In this document: piece by piece, positions 1 through 10,728 of the stretch
How the letters are laid out: each line of letters starts with the position of its first letter
Numbering within the stretch: the stretch's first letter is position 1
NCBI GenBank assembly: GCA_010015655.1
Contig: ML976751.1
Coordinates: 25,540 to 53,695, forward strand
Origin: Bimuria novae-zelandiae CBS 107.79
Lineage: Eukaryota; Ascomycota; Dothideomycetes; Pleosporales; Didymosphaeriaceae
Direction of reading: 5' to 3'
DNA length: 28,156 nt
The notes under the pieces: generated by a model
The model's input: only the letters and a program-made list of their open reading frames with translations
Told to the model about the DNA's origin: nothing
The model's database searches: none
Made by a program: the position numbers and the translations under genes

Positions 1-2283
1 GGCTGTAAACAGCGCTAGTGCAGGATGGGTAGTCGCATCTCAACAGAGGTGAGGCGCCACTATAAGTGGGGAAAGGGAGACTCCAAACCGTGACATTGTG
101 AAAGCAAAACACCAGCTTTTCGACCTGTTTATTAACGAGATAATTCTAAACTTTATTATAAAGAAATCCGTACTCGCTCTAGTTACGTTTAGCTACTCTA
201 ATTATAGGGTTGATGCTAAGAGCGTAGATAGCAAGTTCTTTAAGCTCGTTGGTGCAGCTTTGTATGCGCCACCACTCCGCCGGATCGGTGTAATCCTCGA
301 AGCTTTGCCAGGATAAATTAGTACCGCACTTCTCGAAGGCGCCTTAACGATAGAGCACATCCATAAGCTCTTTATAGAGCGCTGCGGCATGCCTGGCGTT
401 GCCCTGCGTCGGCGGGTACTGCTGGGCGATGTATTCGCCCACTTCCATCTGCATCTTGTGAGTGACCGCCACAGGCAATTCTCGCCGCGCAAGAGGGTCG
501 CATATATACGAAATCGTGCCGAGAGGATGGTGGACCTGCTGGAATCGGTTTCGAAGCGTATTTTGGACGTCTTCTCGCGGCAAAGTTGTGTGGAGAGTGA
601 CGGAGGTGAGCAAGTAGATAAAGCTGGCATATAGCCGTAAGAATTTCGGCCGAGTACTCTCGAGCGCCAGGGCTACTTTTGTAAAGGGTACTAGAAAGCT
701 CTATAGCCTTTGCAACTTCTCCTACTAACGTACGTTGCTTATAATTACTATAACCTTATAGAATCGCTGTTTCTGCGTCTGCTAGGTTATAATAGAGGTC
801 ACCATCAGATTCTGCACCACCGAAAGTATCCAGTTGCGATTCTCTAGCACCGAATCGATAGTATTAAACTTGCCTTGCCAGCGAGTGTTTCCTAGCAGCT
901 ATAGCGCTTTTGTCACGGTTTATGGCTCTTACTCTACAAGATAGTTGCTCCTACCTTGACATGGTTGCGACTTACCTTCTTTCTGTCTAGGACTAGCGTT
1001 GTTTGTGCCTGCGCACCTATATCTTCTGTAGCTCCTAGATAGTACAACCTCAGTTCAATCCTGCAATCTTTTCCACTGCGTACTGTCCGCTCAGCGCTCT
1101 GCCTCACCGCGACAGCTTTCCACCGCACCTAAGGCCCAGCAGCCTCGTCCAGCATGCCTATAAGTAAACTAGACCGTCTAAAGAACTTGCTAACGTTCTT
1201 TATAGCGTTAAAAATTACCCTAAAGTCGTCTATTTTAAAGAAGTTGGCGACGTAAAGATTAATAATATAAGAGGCACACCCTAATATTAAATAGTTAAGT
1301 ATAGCTCTAATAAGTAAACCCTGCGCCGCCTTTATGTTAGAGGCATTATTAAGGCAAATAGTAGTAATACTAAGCTTGTTAACGTCTTTAGCTACCTTAA
1401 GAATCCCTTTAGCTAGGTTCTTGGCGTTATAACGCTCCACTAACGTGTATAAAGTCTTTAAAAAGATCTTATATTCTTAAGTTACTACTAGGTAATTAAT
1501 AGCTGCCTCGCCGCGTATATTCGTCTAGCTATTACTAACTAGCGTTATTTGCCGCCTAGCCTTCTTAAGCACGGCTTTTATATCACGCTTTATTTAGCTA
1601 TAAACAGAGTCTAGCAACGTCGTGGCAATTACCTTACGGCCTGGCAGAGTGTAGGGCGGGCGCAAGAAGTTCAGAAATCGACAAAATACGGGATTTTCAA
1701 CCTGTGGCATCTTAGTAAGTTTCTCCACCTAAGGCAAGCTACAAGAGCTTATAAAGCTAAAGGGTACTTTAAAGCTATATATAGCCTCCGCGAGTAGTAG
1801 ATCTACTTTCTTAAAATTTATTTTACTTATATATAGCGTCTCTATTAGCAGCCGTAATTAACGCTTAGATAGTATTTAAGGGTTGCTATTAACCTTATAC
1901 AGCTTATATTTCTCCCGCGAAAGCTTCGGGCATTTAGCCATATGCTCGCGGAGACGTACGAGGCTTTTATTATGCCATTATTTAGAGTAAAATCGACATG
2001 TTACAATGGCCCGGAGGCCCTCGAAGGTGACCTCAACGTCTTCGCTTTTAAACGCAGTACGCGGCATTTAATAAATATTACTAATTAATAATAATAAAGT
2101 ACTAAGATAATGCTTAGAGGACAAGATAAGCAATCTAGATGTAAGCTCTAAATAAAGTTAGCCCCTAAAGTTATTTTTAGTAGCATTTACCCGCCTTGGT
2201 ATACGGATCTAATCCTACGATACGCGTATTGGTATCGTACGGTACGAAAAATACGGTATTCCGTATTGTACGGCCCATCCCTA
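1..2283 (-). mobile_element. hAT-family DNA transposon, RIP-decayed, left end not resolved
   Basis: The stretch carries the remains of one hAT element read on the minus strand. The 5' end of the element is clear: on the minus strand from 2283 it reads TAGGGATGGGCCGTACAATA, a typical hAT terminus, followed by repeated GTACGG/CCGTAC subterminal motifs at about 2205-2275. The transposase remnant runs from 2067 to about 70. At the left, GGATGGG at 24-30 resembles the terminus but matches over only 7 bases. The 8 bases outside the two candidate ends (13-20 and 2284-2291) do not match, so no target duplication is shown and the element may continue beyond the window. Confidence 0.75.
70..2067 (-). 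pseudogene. hAT transposase remnant (BED finger, transposase core, hAT-C domain)
   Basis: The start is the ATG at 2067-2065, giving MPRTAFKSEDVEV. A BED-type zinc finger follows, with the pattern C, then a W after an in-frame stop, then LREHMAKCP (about 2000-1935). The core is readable at 1440-1129: CLNNASNIKAAQGLL, then GCASYIINLYVANFFKIDDF and a KFFRRS..GMLDEA segment, matching the DNASN-KAAW..GCAAH-NLL-KDI core of hAT transposases. The C-terminal part is split over frames: GTISYICDP and QQYPPTQGNARHAAAL (613-344), then DPAEWWRIQ and ELKELAIYALSINPII..AKRN (about 340-170), the hAT-C dimerisation domain with W/WW and a decayed SERNWS motif. Stops and frameshifts are scattered throughout and the conserved W after RN is a stop. 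It cannot encode an active transposase. Confidence 0.85.
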
Positions 2284-2655
2284 ACTCCGAATGATTCAGC
2301 GCGCTATACCCAAAGAGGGTGGTAATATCTGATTGGTCGAGGACAATCACGGCCAATGACAATGCTGAACAGACTCAGCCATCGATCTCGCGTCGTACAT
2401 TTCAAGGACCTGTGGAGCAAAGTTGCTTTAATTCCTCCGGTATAAGGAGTGCTTCGATTAGAGATAAAGGACGTCGGCTTTGTAATTTCATTTTGTCTGC
2501 AAACCGCATAAGAACCAACGACTTCCCAAAGACCTGTGGTCAACAGGCACACAACTCACAATTCGCCCACAGTCATACCACTCTTCTGATTCAAGCTCTT
2601 TATATCAGTGCCATCAATCTAGCTGCTGCTGCTGTCATCCTAACATCTGCTTGAC
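2284..2655. other. Intergenic, probable promoter and leader of the dehydrogenase gene
   Basis: No gene is recognised. An open frame on the plus strand (2319-2654) has no recognisable motif and ends with a TGA two bases before the start codon of the dehydrogenase gene, so it is more likely leader sequence. The last 70 bases contain a GCTGCTGCTGCTGTC stretch and are pyrimidine-rich in part, as is common just upstream of fungal start codons. Confidence 0.4.
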
Positions 2656-3586
2656 ATGGCCCTTCCCCAGGTCCTCGCCGAAAGCGTCTTCGCCAAGCTT
2701 CCCCTCCTCGTTTCCCCTTCCACCTGTTCAGGTCGGACCTACATGATCACTGGCGGCAACCACGGTCTCGGGCTCGAAACCGCGCGGCACCTCGTCCGCG
2801 CCTCCGCCGCCTGCGTTATCCTCACCGTCCGCCGCATGGCCGCGGGCGAAGAAGCCAAGGCCAATATCGAGCGCTCAACCGGACGGACCGGCGTTGTCGA
2901 ACTATGGTCTCTCGATCTTGCCTCTTACGGGTCCATGAAAGCGTTTGCGAATAAGCTGGAGAACGAAATAGAGAGGATAGATGGCTTCATCGCGAATGCG
3001 GGGGTCTGGATGGACAGGTGGGAGACCGCAGAGGGCATGGAGCTCACTGTGCAGGTCAATGTCATCAGCACGATGCTGCTGAGCGTACTAATCATGCCGC
3101 AACTCATCGCGAGTGCGAGGAAGTTTGGTAACGAACCTAAGCTCGTGTTCACCGGAAGCGCGCTTGGTTTCGTCGCTGAGAAAGACCTTGCGAAGTGCGG
3201 GAAAACCGACGTCCTCGGTGGGCTGAACGATCAGAAGCGGGCGAATATTGCTCAGAGGTAGGCGGTCCGTCCGCGCTTATGGTGTATCAACTGACGATGA
3301 GTGAAGGTATGCTCTTACCAAGCTCGTCCAGATGTACGCTGTCCGCGAACTCGCCGCCATATGTCCTGTGGAGCGGACGGGTGTCACTATCAATACGATT
3401 GCGCCGGGCGTCGTTTCGACGGGTTTGGGAAGCGATACGAGTAACATGACAAAGGCGGCCACCGCCGTGATAAAGGCGTTGTTCGCGAGGACAGCGGAGC
3501 AGGGAAGCCGCACCATTCTGCATGGTGTTGTGGCTGGAAGAGACAGTCACGGGAAGATGCTATCGGCCTGTAAGATCAAGGAGTAA
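2656..3586 (+). CDS. Short-chain dehydrogenase/reductase (SDR), NAD(P)-dependent, one intron
   Basis: Exons 2656-3257 and 3307-3586 give 293 residues. The 49-bp intron (3258-3306) has GT..AG ends and a CTGAC branch site at 3291-3295; removing it joins AG|G and restores the catalytic YALTK motif in frame. Visible SDR marks are the cofactor-binding TGGNHGLG (residues 32-39), NAG (114-116), a serine in FTGSAL (168), the Y202-x3-K206 pair and the following PGVVSTGLG segment. The Rossmann fold is complete and the length fits the single-domain family. The order and spacing resemble the retinol-dehydrogenase/TIC32-like fungal SDRs, often found with secondary metabolism, but the substrate cannot be read from sequence. 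There is no signal peptide or membrane segment. No neighbour suggests a pathway. It lies 370 bp from the hAT element and is free of stops. Confidence 0.87.
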
Positions 3587-4395
3587 GCTCCATCATGTTG
3601 ACCTCGTGAATTAGAGGAGATGTTAACGACCGCGCAGGCACTGGGTTCCAAAGTGGATGTCTGATGGAGAGGGTAAGAAGTTGCAGAAGCAGATATGGAG
3701 CGAGCTTGTTGAGGTGATGGAGACACAGCAGCCAGGGTGTACTGCGAGACTGGCGTAATCGGTAGATGCCAGCACTACCCCCCGACCTGGTGATTTCCGT
3801 TTTAGTGAACGCATGTCGAGTTGGAAGTGTGTGCTTGTAGCTCACTTGAATTGTAGGGCCACGTTGTAAATTGAAGATTAGTCGCAGCGTCCTGTTCCTT
3901 GCATCATCGGTGACCACAAGGTGGCCTATTGCCAGCACTTTGTAACAAGGTCCCTGTCTTGTATCTCGTATGCCTACCTTTTTATGCCCTTCCCGTGCGT
4001 GAGAGCATGAGTCCGATAGTTAAAGTGCCGCCTGAATAACGTTGTGAACTTGAGCAGTTCAAGATGACCTTGATGAGACCAGTGCATACCGCGAACCGGA
4101 AAATTTGATCACTAATGGATCGAAACGAGTGGGTGGCACATGCATCCAGAATCCTGGATTCTCACGACCTCTGGAAGGAGGGGGCGCACGTGCTTCGTCG
4201 TCAATCCAGCAACCTTACCCTTTTTGGCGAAGCGTCGTCATAGCCCCACGCATAGAACGTGGACCGAGCCACAGCTCATGCGCAACACGCCCACGATTAA
4301 GGCCTCCATAACCCACTGAAACACATTTCCTTCCCTTCCACACAGTACTCGCGACACGAATAGCAATCTCACCGCAATACACCTCATCATCAAGA
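3587..4395. other. Intergenic region between the SDR and CUE genes
   Basis: About 800 bp without a convincing gene. It should hold the 3' end of the dehydrogenase transcript and the promoter of the CUE gene. The open frames here (for example minus-strand 3576-3938 and plus-strand 4105-4311) have no recognisable motif and no intron-supported extension. Confidence 0.4.
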
Positions 4396-5918
4396 ATGTC
4401 TGAGAAAGCAGCCGGCGAAAAGGTAGGCAACGACCCCGCGTGCCCTCGATGCTCCAACACCTGTTAAGTTCTATACAAGTTATGATGTGCTAACAAACCC
4501 TCAGCCTGCCAACCTAGGCTCGGGCGCTGGCAACGAATCGCCCACGACAGCACGCGAGCTAGACTTCGACGACGATGACGAGACACCCCAGGTCGCCTCT
4601 CCTCCAGCTCCTTCCAAATCACCCAAGCCAGGCGTCCGCTTCTCGGAAGATGCGACCGAGATCCCACCCGCAAAGCCACCGCGACCGATGAGCCCACACC
4701 AACAGGCTACAAACACGCTCATCGAAGCCTTCCCCGATACAGATGTCAAGGTCATTAGGGCGGTGCTTATGGCTAGCAGCTGGAATGTGGAGAGGGCCTT
4801 CACCTCACTGCTAAGTAGGTGCACGATGAAAGGCGTCACTACTGAGAATGGCAACTAACGGGAATAGGCATGTCGGATCCCAATTTCAAGGAAGAGGAAG
4901 CCCCTCCACCACGACCGCCGCGCCCGACGCAACAGCCCCGAAGCCAGGTCGAGGAGGATGAGATTCTGGCGCGCCAGTTGGCGCAGCACTACCAGAGCCA
5001 GGGCTATGATTTGCGTTCAAGGGGTGACCCACGACAGCCCCAGCGACAGCAACAGGCGACAGGTGACAAGAGTGATGATGAGGACCCTCCGTTCTTTGAC
5101 AAAGGTAACAGCTCCCAGACACGCAGTTCTGAGCTTTTGCTCACACATGCAGATGAACTCCAGGAGATCCGCCAAAACATCGAAAAGGGCTTCCACCAGA
5201 CGAGGGATAAGGTCATGGGATTCTTCAAGAACATCCAGAAGAACTTCGATGGTACAGAGGGTTACGATCAATATGGCGATGAGACGTACCGTCGGCAGAA
5301 CTTTGGACCGTCGCAGTCAAATCAGGTCCATGGCATTCGTCGGTCTGCTGAGGCACGTCGCTCGGCCGACCACAGCCGCTACGATAGCGACAATCGCGTG
5401 TTAGGCGATGACTTTGAGGCTCTGGAGCTGAGAGACGATGAGGGTAGGTACTGTGTTTGTGTGTGGTTGGTATACATGTACTAACGGCTTGTATAGCCCC
5501 GACCGACCGGCGGTCAAGCCGCCCACTCGCCAACCCTGCACTCTTCAAGTCCACAGCAGTCGCGCCACCCCAGAGCGGTCCTGTCGATGAAGTTGACGCC
5601 CTATACCGCAATCCGTCCCCGAATGGCCAACAAACTGGCGTTACGGACAACAAGTCAGGAGGCAAGAAGTGGCAGCCGCTGACTTCTGTTGCGCCGCACC
5701 CGGAGGATGAACACGACCCGTTCAGCCTCGGTGACAGCGACGAGGAGGAGGCAAAGACAAAAGATATCAATGCCGAGGCTACGGAGCGCTTAAAGGCGGC
5801 TGCCGAAGCGAAGAAGGCCGAAGAGTCTGCCCCCAGCGAGCTGAAACCTGCAGGACGGAGTGGTAGTGTCGGGCAAAAGGATGCCGCGGCTGAGGCACTC
5901 TTGAAGGAGGCGAAGTAG
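4396..5918 (+). CDS. CUE-domain ubiquitin-binding protein, Cue5-like candidate autophagy adaptor
   Basis: Five exons: 4396-4422, 4505-4814, 4868-5104, 5153-5443, 5497-5918, giving 428 residues. Introns are 82, 53, 48 and 53 bp, with GT..AG ends and branch sites such as GCTAAC (4489-4494) and ACTAAC (4853-4859). The CUE domain spans about residues 74-116: ATNTLIEAFPDTD carries the FP motif (85-86), and the helix 3 di-leucine is L111-L112, followed by MSDPNF after a splice. CUE domains bind monoubiquitin and polyubiquitin. The rest is low complexity: acidic and Pro-rich N-terminus, DEILARQLAQHY (about 145-160), DELQEIRQNIEKGF after intron 3, and an Ala/Glu/Lys-rich tail. W347-Q-P-L350 fits the W-x-x-L Atg8-interacting pattern, as in yeast Cue5, a proteaphagy/aggrephagy receptor. 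The family call rests on the CUE domain; the autophagy role is inferred. Confidence 0.87.
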
Positions 5919-6374
5919 GATTCACAACTATAGCTTAGGGTCGAAATGTGTTCGTTGATTGGTTGCGGTGCGACGATTTCATGAGTTTGGACAGCATTAT
6001 TGTGGATATACCTGGTTATCTTGACGATCCCACTGCATAGAATCGAATTTAAGGATGCCCATCTGATTGTGCTCATGCTAGTGCTGACATGACTACGTGT
6101 AGTATCATCGTGCAAGGCGGACACGAAACTGATGAACAGCTGGATAAAAGCGTAACCTTACTTGGATGCAGAGTCCAGGAATCCGAACCAGCTCAAACTA
6201 GGTTCACTTTCGCGTGTACTCAATCCGTCCAAAATGTACAACGCCGCCGCTATTCGGAAGGAAGAACCCTCCAAAGACGGTGCGCTTGACAACATCCCAT
6301 AGTCTCATCTCCACCAATCTCTACCTCTTCAGGAGATGTTGTCGCCTGCGTGGTCAGCTGCAGCTTGATCTGCG
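5919..6374. other. Convergent intergenic region
   Basis: About 450 bp between the stop of the CUE gene and the stop of the decayed minus-strand gene. It must hold both 3' ends. No gene, repeat or strong hairpin was recognised. Confidence 0.45.
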
Positions 6375-7740
6375 CTACGTCTGGCTTGCTCCACCGAAAG
6401 CAGCCTCGAGCGTGCCACGTGCTCGGTCAGCGAATCTCAATAGTTGGTCTTTTATTGGGTTATCGACCAATGTACCAGGAGGCAGAACTCCAGTTCGCTG
6501 CTCATAGGCTCGGTCGATTCTGAGCACCTGCACGAGCCGCGCAGGGCCCAAGTAGTTCTCTGCGAGCCAGACATATCGCTCGGACTTCCTGCGCAACTCT
6601 ACGATGTCGAAGTCGTCGATATACTCTGTGAGATTAACGGGCGGGACGGAGCGGCGTGGGTCTGTGGGACAGTCGAAGACGAAGAGGAGCTGGACGGGCT
6701 TGGCGAAGTTGGCGAAGAGAGAAGACAGAGGCTTTGTGTACGAAGCTGTGGAGTATTAGCTATAGCAAAACCTGAGGTCGAGAAAGATTTCGGTGTACTT
6801 ACCGATATCGCTAATAATCAGGCTGCTTTGACCTTGCATGCTGCCATAGTTCCGGATCAAAGTAATGGTAAGGCGGAATTCATTTGCGGCCTTGAACGTT
6901 GGCGACGGGAAAGGTGCGAGGCTGGTGGCTAGTAGCTCATGCTCGGTCATAAACGGCAAGTTTTTGTCCAATTTGTCCAAGGAGTATCGTAGATGCAAGG
7001 CCTGGATGCGCATGTCGCCAGCTGTGACACCGCAGCTAAAGATATCGTCGTTGAGCAGATAGGTAAAGTTACGCGGGTCGTCCGTAAGCACTGAAAGCCC
7101 ATTGAAGGTGCTGAAGAAGGTTTTAACGGTCTCACGAGAAATGCAGGAAGGCACGATTGCCTCTTCCAGGAAGCGAGGTCCACGGGATAGGCTCGCTCGC
7201 GAAATCTCGTTGTTGCCATTGAGAGAGTGCAGACTCGGCGCGCCGTAGTGAAGAAGAGACGCAATTGTGTCCTCATCGAAGAGATGAGCGTAGCATCCGT
7301 CGCGAATTTCCTGTTGGAGTTTCGCGTGGAAGGCGGTGAGGAACGCGTGAAGCCTATAGCGAAGGCGGAACTGTAGTTAACATTCTCAAAAATAATCATG
7401 TGTACTTACTTGTTGCCTAGAACGGTCTTCATGACTTTGATGGAGTTGATAGGAGCCGTAGTGTGGTTTTTGAGCTTGTATACCTGAATTAGCAGAATTT
7501 GGATGGTCAGGTCAATGTGGAAGGTACGAATGAGGGCAGGATAATAGAGCCCTTCGGCAGACTAAAACGCACCGGGCCGCAGCTGGGTAGTGAGAGCGAC
7601 CTACGCGTTGAACAGACGGTATATAAGGTTGTTAATTTGCAGTGAGCAGTAGCCGCTTGGTTTTAGATATTAACGAAGGTGTGGTTGCCTGGAGGCGCGT
7701 TCTTGTGCGGGTCGTCCTGCCTTGTTGGAAATGCCTCCAT
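6375..7740 (-). pseudogene. Unrecognised fungal gene, disabled by three nonsense changes and a frameshift
   Basis: Read on the minus strand, the gene starts at ATG 7740-7738 (MEAFPTRQDDPHKNAPPGN) and ends with TAG at 6377-6375, about 417 residues. Two introns have good signals: 7409-7355 (GTAAGT..CTATAG, 55 bp) and 6802-6746 (GTAAGT..CCACAG with GCTAAT branch, 57 bp). Both restore the frame, which is strong evidence of a real gene. Readable blocks are NNLIYRLFNA, KLHAFLTAFHAKLQQEIRDG, ALHLRYSLDKLDKNLPF, ISDIG|ASYTKPLSSLF and LVDNPIKDQLLRFADRARG. Lesions: TAA at 7665-7663, TAG at 7603-7601 and 7564-7562, each one C-to-T step from CAA or CAG, and a one-base deletion (or two-base insertion) near 7640. 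No known domain, signal peptide or membrane segment was recognised, so no function is proposed. Everything downstream of 7560 is open, so decay is recent or confined to the 5' part. Confidence 0.65.
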
Positions 7741-8761
7741 CTTTCACTCCAGCAAACACCAGATTTGGAAGCCGTTCACTGCAACATACCTGCGAATCTA
7801 CACTGGCATTCCAATATATCTCTTCAAATCCCTAATTCTCGTAGTATATATATTTGAATTTTGGACTAATTATTATCAAATGATCAGGTGCCTCGGAGCG
7901 GTGGGTTCGTACCATGCGCTCTGACAACGAGTCCGACCGTAAGAGCGTGGGTTCGAATCCGGGGGCTGTCTTATAAGACATATTCCGGTGTACAGAAATG
8001 TATAATGCGTCACTAGAGTCCTGATCTCGGCATACGAACTAAAAAGAACCATTACCGGGTGGTTTTCAGCAGTAGACTGAATAGACTATTATCTATCTCT
8101 GCCTTCGGGGATCTTCTGTATTTGCTAGTTCTTTCATTCCTTTGTTTTTCTTAAGGCAGTAGAGCTAGAGTATAATCTGTAGCTTATAAGCGCAAGTAGA
8201 CTGTAGATAAAGAATTCTGCATTAACTTCTTTTATATACTACAGGTAGAGGAATGCGATTCACCGATATAACTAAGGTTAGCTGGCACAATTTAGCTTGT
8301 CTAAGAAGTTTTGGGAACGTGTAGAATGTAAAACCAGAAATTTCAAGAGCATATTCTGGTTTTTGGTCGCTCCAGGATGTCTCTACTCCTTATAAATTAT
8401 AATCAGAGGTAGGTCTCCATGAAAGCACGATGAATTGCCTATTATGTAGTTATAGATGCTAAGAAGCGCGTGCGTCCACCAGCGCCGCCGCTTCGTTAAG
8501 GTTTTTACAAAAGCGCCTTGTGTGCTGCACCTCGAACTCTATGTCTTCTAGTACTGACTCCTATCTTGTAGTGCGACCATGTCCTGTCGAGATCATTGAA
8601 GATACTTTACTTCTCTACCATGCCCGTCTTGAAGCGCTGCCCCAGCCTGTCATAAACAGCGTCTTCTCTGGCTCGGGCGACTCTTGTACGGATCCGCTAC
8701 CAGTGTTCGGGTAGCAGTGAAATTGCACTTCCATCTGACATCCTAACCAGCCTTGAACACT
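7741..8761. other. Intergenic, no gene recognised
   Basis: About 1 kb. The 5' part (7800-7880) is AT-rich with ATATATAT. At 7889-7974 two B-box-like strings occur (GGGTTCGTACC and GGGTTCGAATCC) followed by the palindrome TGTCTTATAAGACA (about 7968-7981), but no tRNA cloverleaf can be folded. An open frame at 8520-8714 has no recognisable motif and may be a piece of the degraded frame that follows. Confidence 0.35.
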
Positions 8762-9190
8762 ATGCACCAAGTTGACGTGCGCGTAAATGGCGACGACGAA
8801 AAGAACACTGCGTTACGCAACGGAATCAGGTAGTCTCTGACGCAGCTTGAACAAGGGCAGCAACAGCAGGTACGGTAGCCGGGATAACAGGCGCGACCGA
8901 GACAGTAATGCGCTTGGTTGACGCTCCTAAGGTATCCCAGCAGCGAGTAAAAACCTTCGAACGGCAGACGTTGCACGGGAAGCAAGCTTCTGAGCACGAA
9001 GGATGCTTTAGCTGTACTTATCGAAGAGGAGGTGTACATGCCCCTCGGCTGTGAGAGCCGCGAACTGCTCGTCGAATTCGACGACGTCAGTGTCGGGTTC
9101 CTCGGATGTCGTGAGAAAAACAGGGAAGATCTGGAAGCCTTCCTTATGAGTATTGAGGCCTATTATCAACATTTAAGTTCATCACCATGA
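8762..9190 (+). pseudogene. Possible RIP-decayed coding remnant, unrecognised
   Basis: One plus-strand frame runs from ATG 8762 to TGA 9190 and is broken by exactly five stops: TAG 8831 and 8876, TAA 8885, 8906 and 8948. All five are of the kinds made from CAG or CAA by a single C-to-T change, and no TGA occurs. The first part reads MHQVDVRVNGDDEKN and then a glutamine-rich piece (LEQGQQQQV). The last 80 codons are open and look protein-like: STKDALAVLIEEEVYMPL, LLVEFDDVSVGFLG, EDLEAFLMSIEAYYQ. I do not recognise the family. A frame of this length in non-coding DNA would also hold several stops, so this remains a weak call. Confidence 0.28.
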
Positions 9191-10728
9191 CCGACGAGAG
9201 GTGGTTGAAAGAGCAGCTTACCCTCAGAACATTAAACATGAGGGACTACCATCGGTGAAGTTGCACTGGCACCCCTAATCAACGGTTTTCCCAGGGTGTA
9301 TCTCTTCTAGGCTTCGAAAACACGTGTGCAAGGCATTGCCCAGGGCGTAGGCCGCCGCTAAGAGGTTCATCAGATAACTTGTAGTGTGAGCTTATCAAAT
9401 CTATTTGGGTCAGCTTAGGTGTCTTTCTAGCGCGCCCTTCTACTGTTGTGGTTGTCGCGTTGTGAAGTGTGTTCATTTATCGCATGATCTGGAATGGTCG
9501 ATAATACTGATAAAAGGGGAAGCTTGCACCACGTGTTGGGGATGGGGCCGGGGTAGGTGGACCCGGGCCCGCGATCCACGTTGTGGATCGGGTTTGCTGT
9601 CTTTACTAGTGGAACTGCATGTATCGAATACGAGTCTGGTTCGTCAAGGAGAGGCTGTCTAGATGTCAAGATCTAGATACTTACATATCATTGCGAACGA
9701 CTGCTTTGAAGTCCGCATAACGGCTTCACTTCACAAGGATCGCTCTTGAGCTCTTTGTGAAGGCGCTGGTGCCAGCAATGAGGCATTGATAGGTGCCGTG
9801 TTAACGACCAGGACCAACCTTGTTCGCCCCTTGAGCTGAACGACAATGTGTGCATGCTGCTGAAAATTTAGCCGAACAGTTTGTCACTGGAGCACGAACA
9901 CACTTGACCGTGTCCAGGCTGTCAATTGTGCCGTGCATCTAATTCGCGACTCTCCTGGGACATCTGATCGGACACATTGAACCGCTGTGTTCCAATGATT
10001 GCAACGCATTGCCGTGACAGCCTCCCATAATGTACAAGGCTCATATCCGCTGTAGGACCGATTGTACGCGTAGGGCAAAGGTCTTAGGAACATTGGCTGG
10101 TGTATTACATATGACAGTGTAACAAAACCGCAATGGGCCGAAAACATTGTGTCTCCATCCGAATATTGTGAGATTTGCCTTGGTGCCCCCTACATATCTA
10201 TACGCAGTATGTTAGCAGTGTAGTATTTTCTTTTATGCGGTACAAACCAACCTCACAAAAGCGCGTAGCTTGCGTATCCGTGACAGCGAAACACGAACGT
10301 GGCAGGCCAACACGAAGCGATGCCAAGCGTCCAAGGTCTCAGCTGAAACGCACAGGGCGACTACGACTCCGTGCAGCTTTATAACTCGACCAATAGTTCC
10401 TATGCGGATCTTTAAGTTGATCGACTGGTGAACTATCTGCGGATCGTTGAGCTAAGATTAGTTGATGTGGGATTCTGGAGATCATTACAAGGGCAGGGGG
10501 GATACCGAGCACTCGGGTCGTGAACGATGCCAAACCCACGAGCTTCCCTTGCTAAAAAGACTCAAATCCACCTCATCCGTCGTTTGGAGTTCATCAATGC
10601 TTGTCCCTCGTTTAAAAATATCCGCTTCTGGTTTGCAGCCACTTTAATTCTTGCTTGAGCTACAAGGCATCCTACCTCGAAAGCCATATTCAGTTTCTTC
10701 CTCTCTGCCCATTCTTCTACTTCTCAAG
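9191..10728. other. Long intergenic region, no gene recognised
   Basis: About 1.5 kb of mixed composition with no intron-supported frame. A GC-rich patch at 9535-9592 contains a perfect small hairpin GATCCAC-GTT-GTGGATC (9573-9589). The part next to 10728 is pyrimidine-rich (TTCTTCCTCTCTGCCCATTC), as expected for the leader of the glucanase gene that follows. Confidence 0.4.

Noticed and set aside
1..40. Left terminus of the hAT element at CAGGATGGGTAG
   Set aside because: Only a 7-base match to the good terminus and the flanking 8-mers differ from those at 2284-2291, so a border is not shown.
2319..2654. Open frame just upstream of the dehydrogenase
   Set aside because: No motif, ends two bases before the real start, and low-complexity GCTGCTGCTG end; treated as leader.
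3195..3449. Alternative frame over the dehydrogenase intron
   Set aside because: The 49-bp intron with CTGAC branch site explains the frame change and restores YALTK; no separate gene is needed.
5225..6124. Long minus-strand open frame (299 codons) across the CUE gene
   Set aside because: Antisense to well-supported exons and introns of the CUE gene; Ser-rich shadow without family motifs.
6444..6932. Plus-strand open frame of 162 codons
   Set aside because: Antisense to the spliced minus-strand gene, whose introns with GTAAGT donors restore a coherent frame.
7889..7974. tRNA-like segment with GGGTTCGAATCC T-arm string
   Set aside because: The T-stem does not pair (GTGGG against CCGGG), no 7-bp acceptor stem or D-arm can be built around it on either strand, and no anticodon arm is evident. 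At best a tRNA scrap.
9573..9589. Perfect hairpin GATCCAC-GTT-GTGGATC
   Set aside because: Short, isolated, no T run or neighbouring gene; expected by chance in 28 kb.
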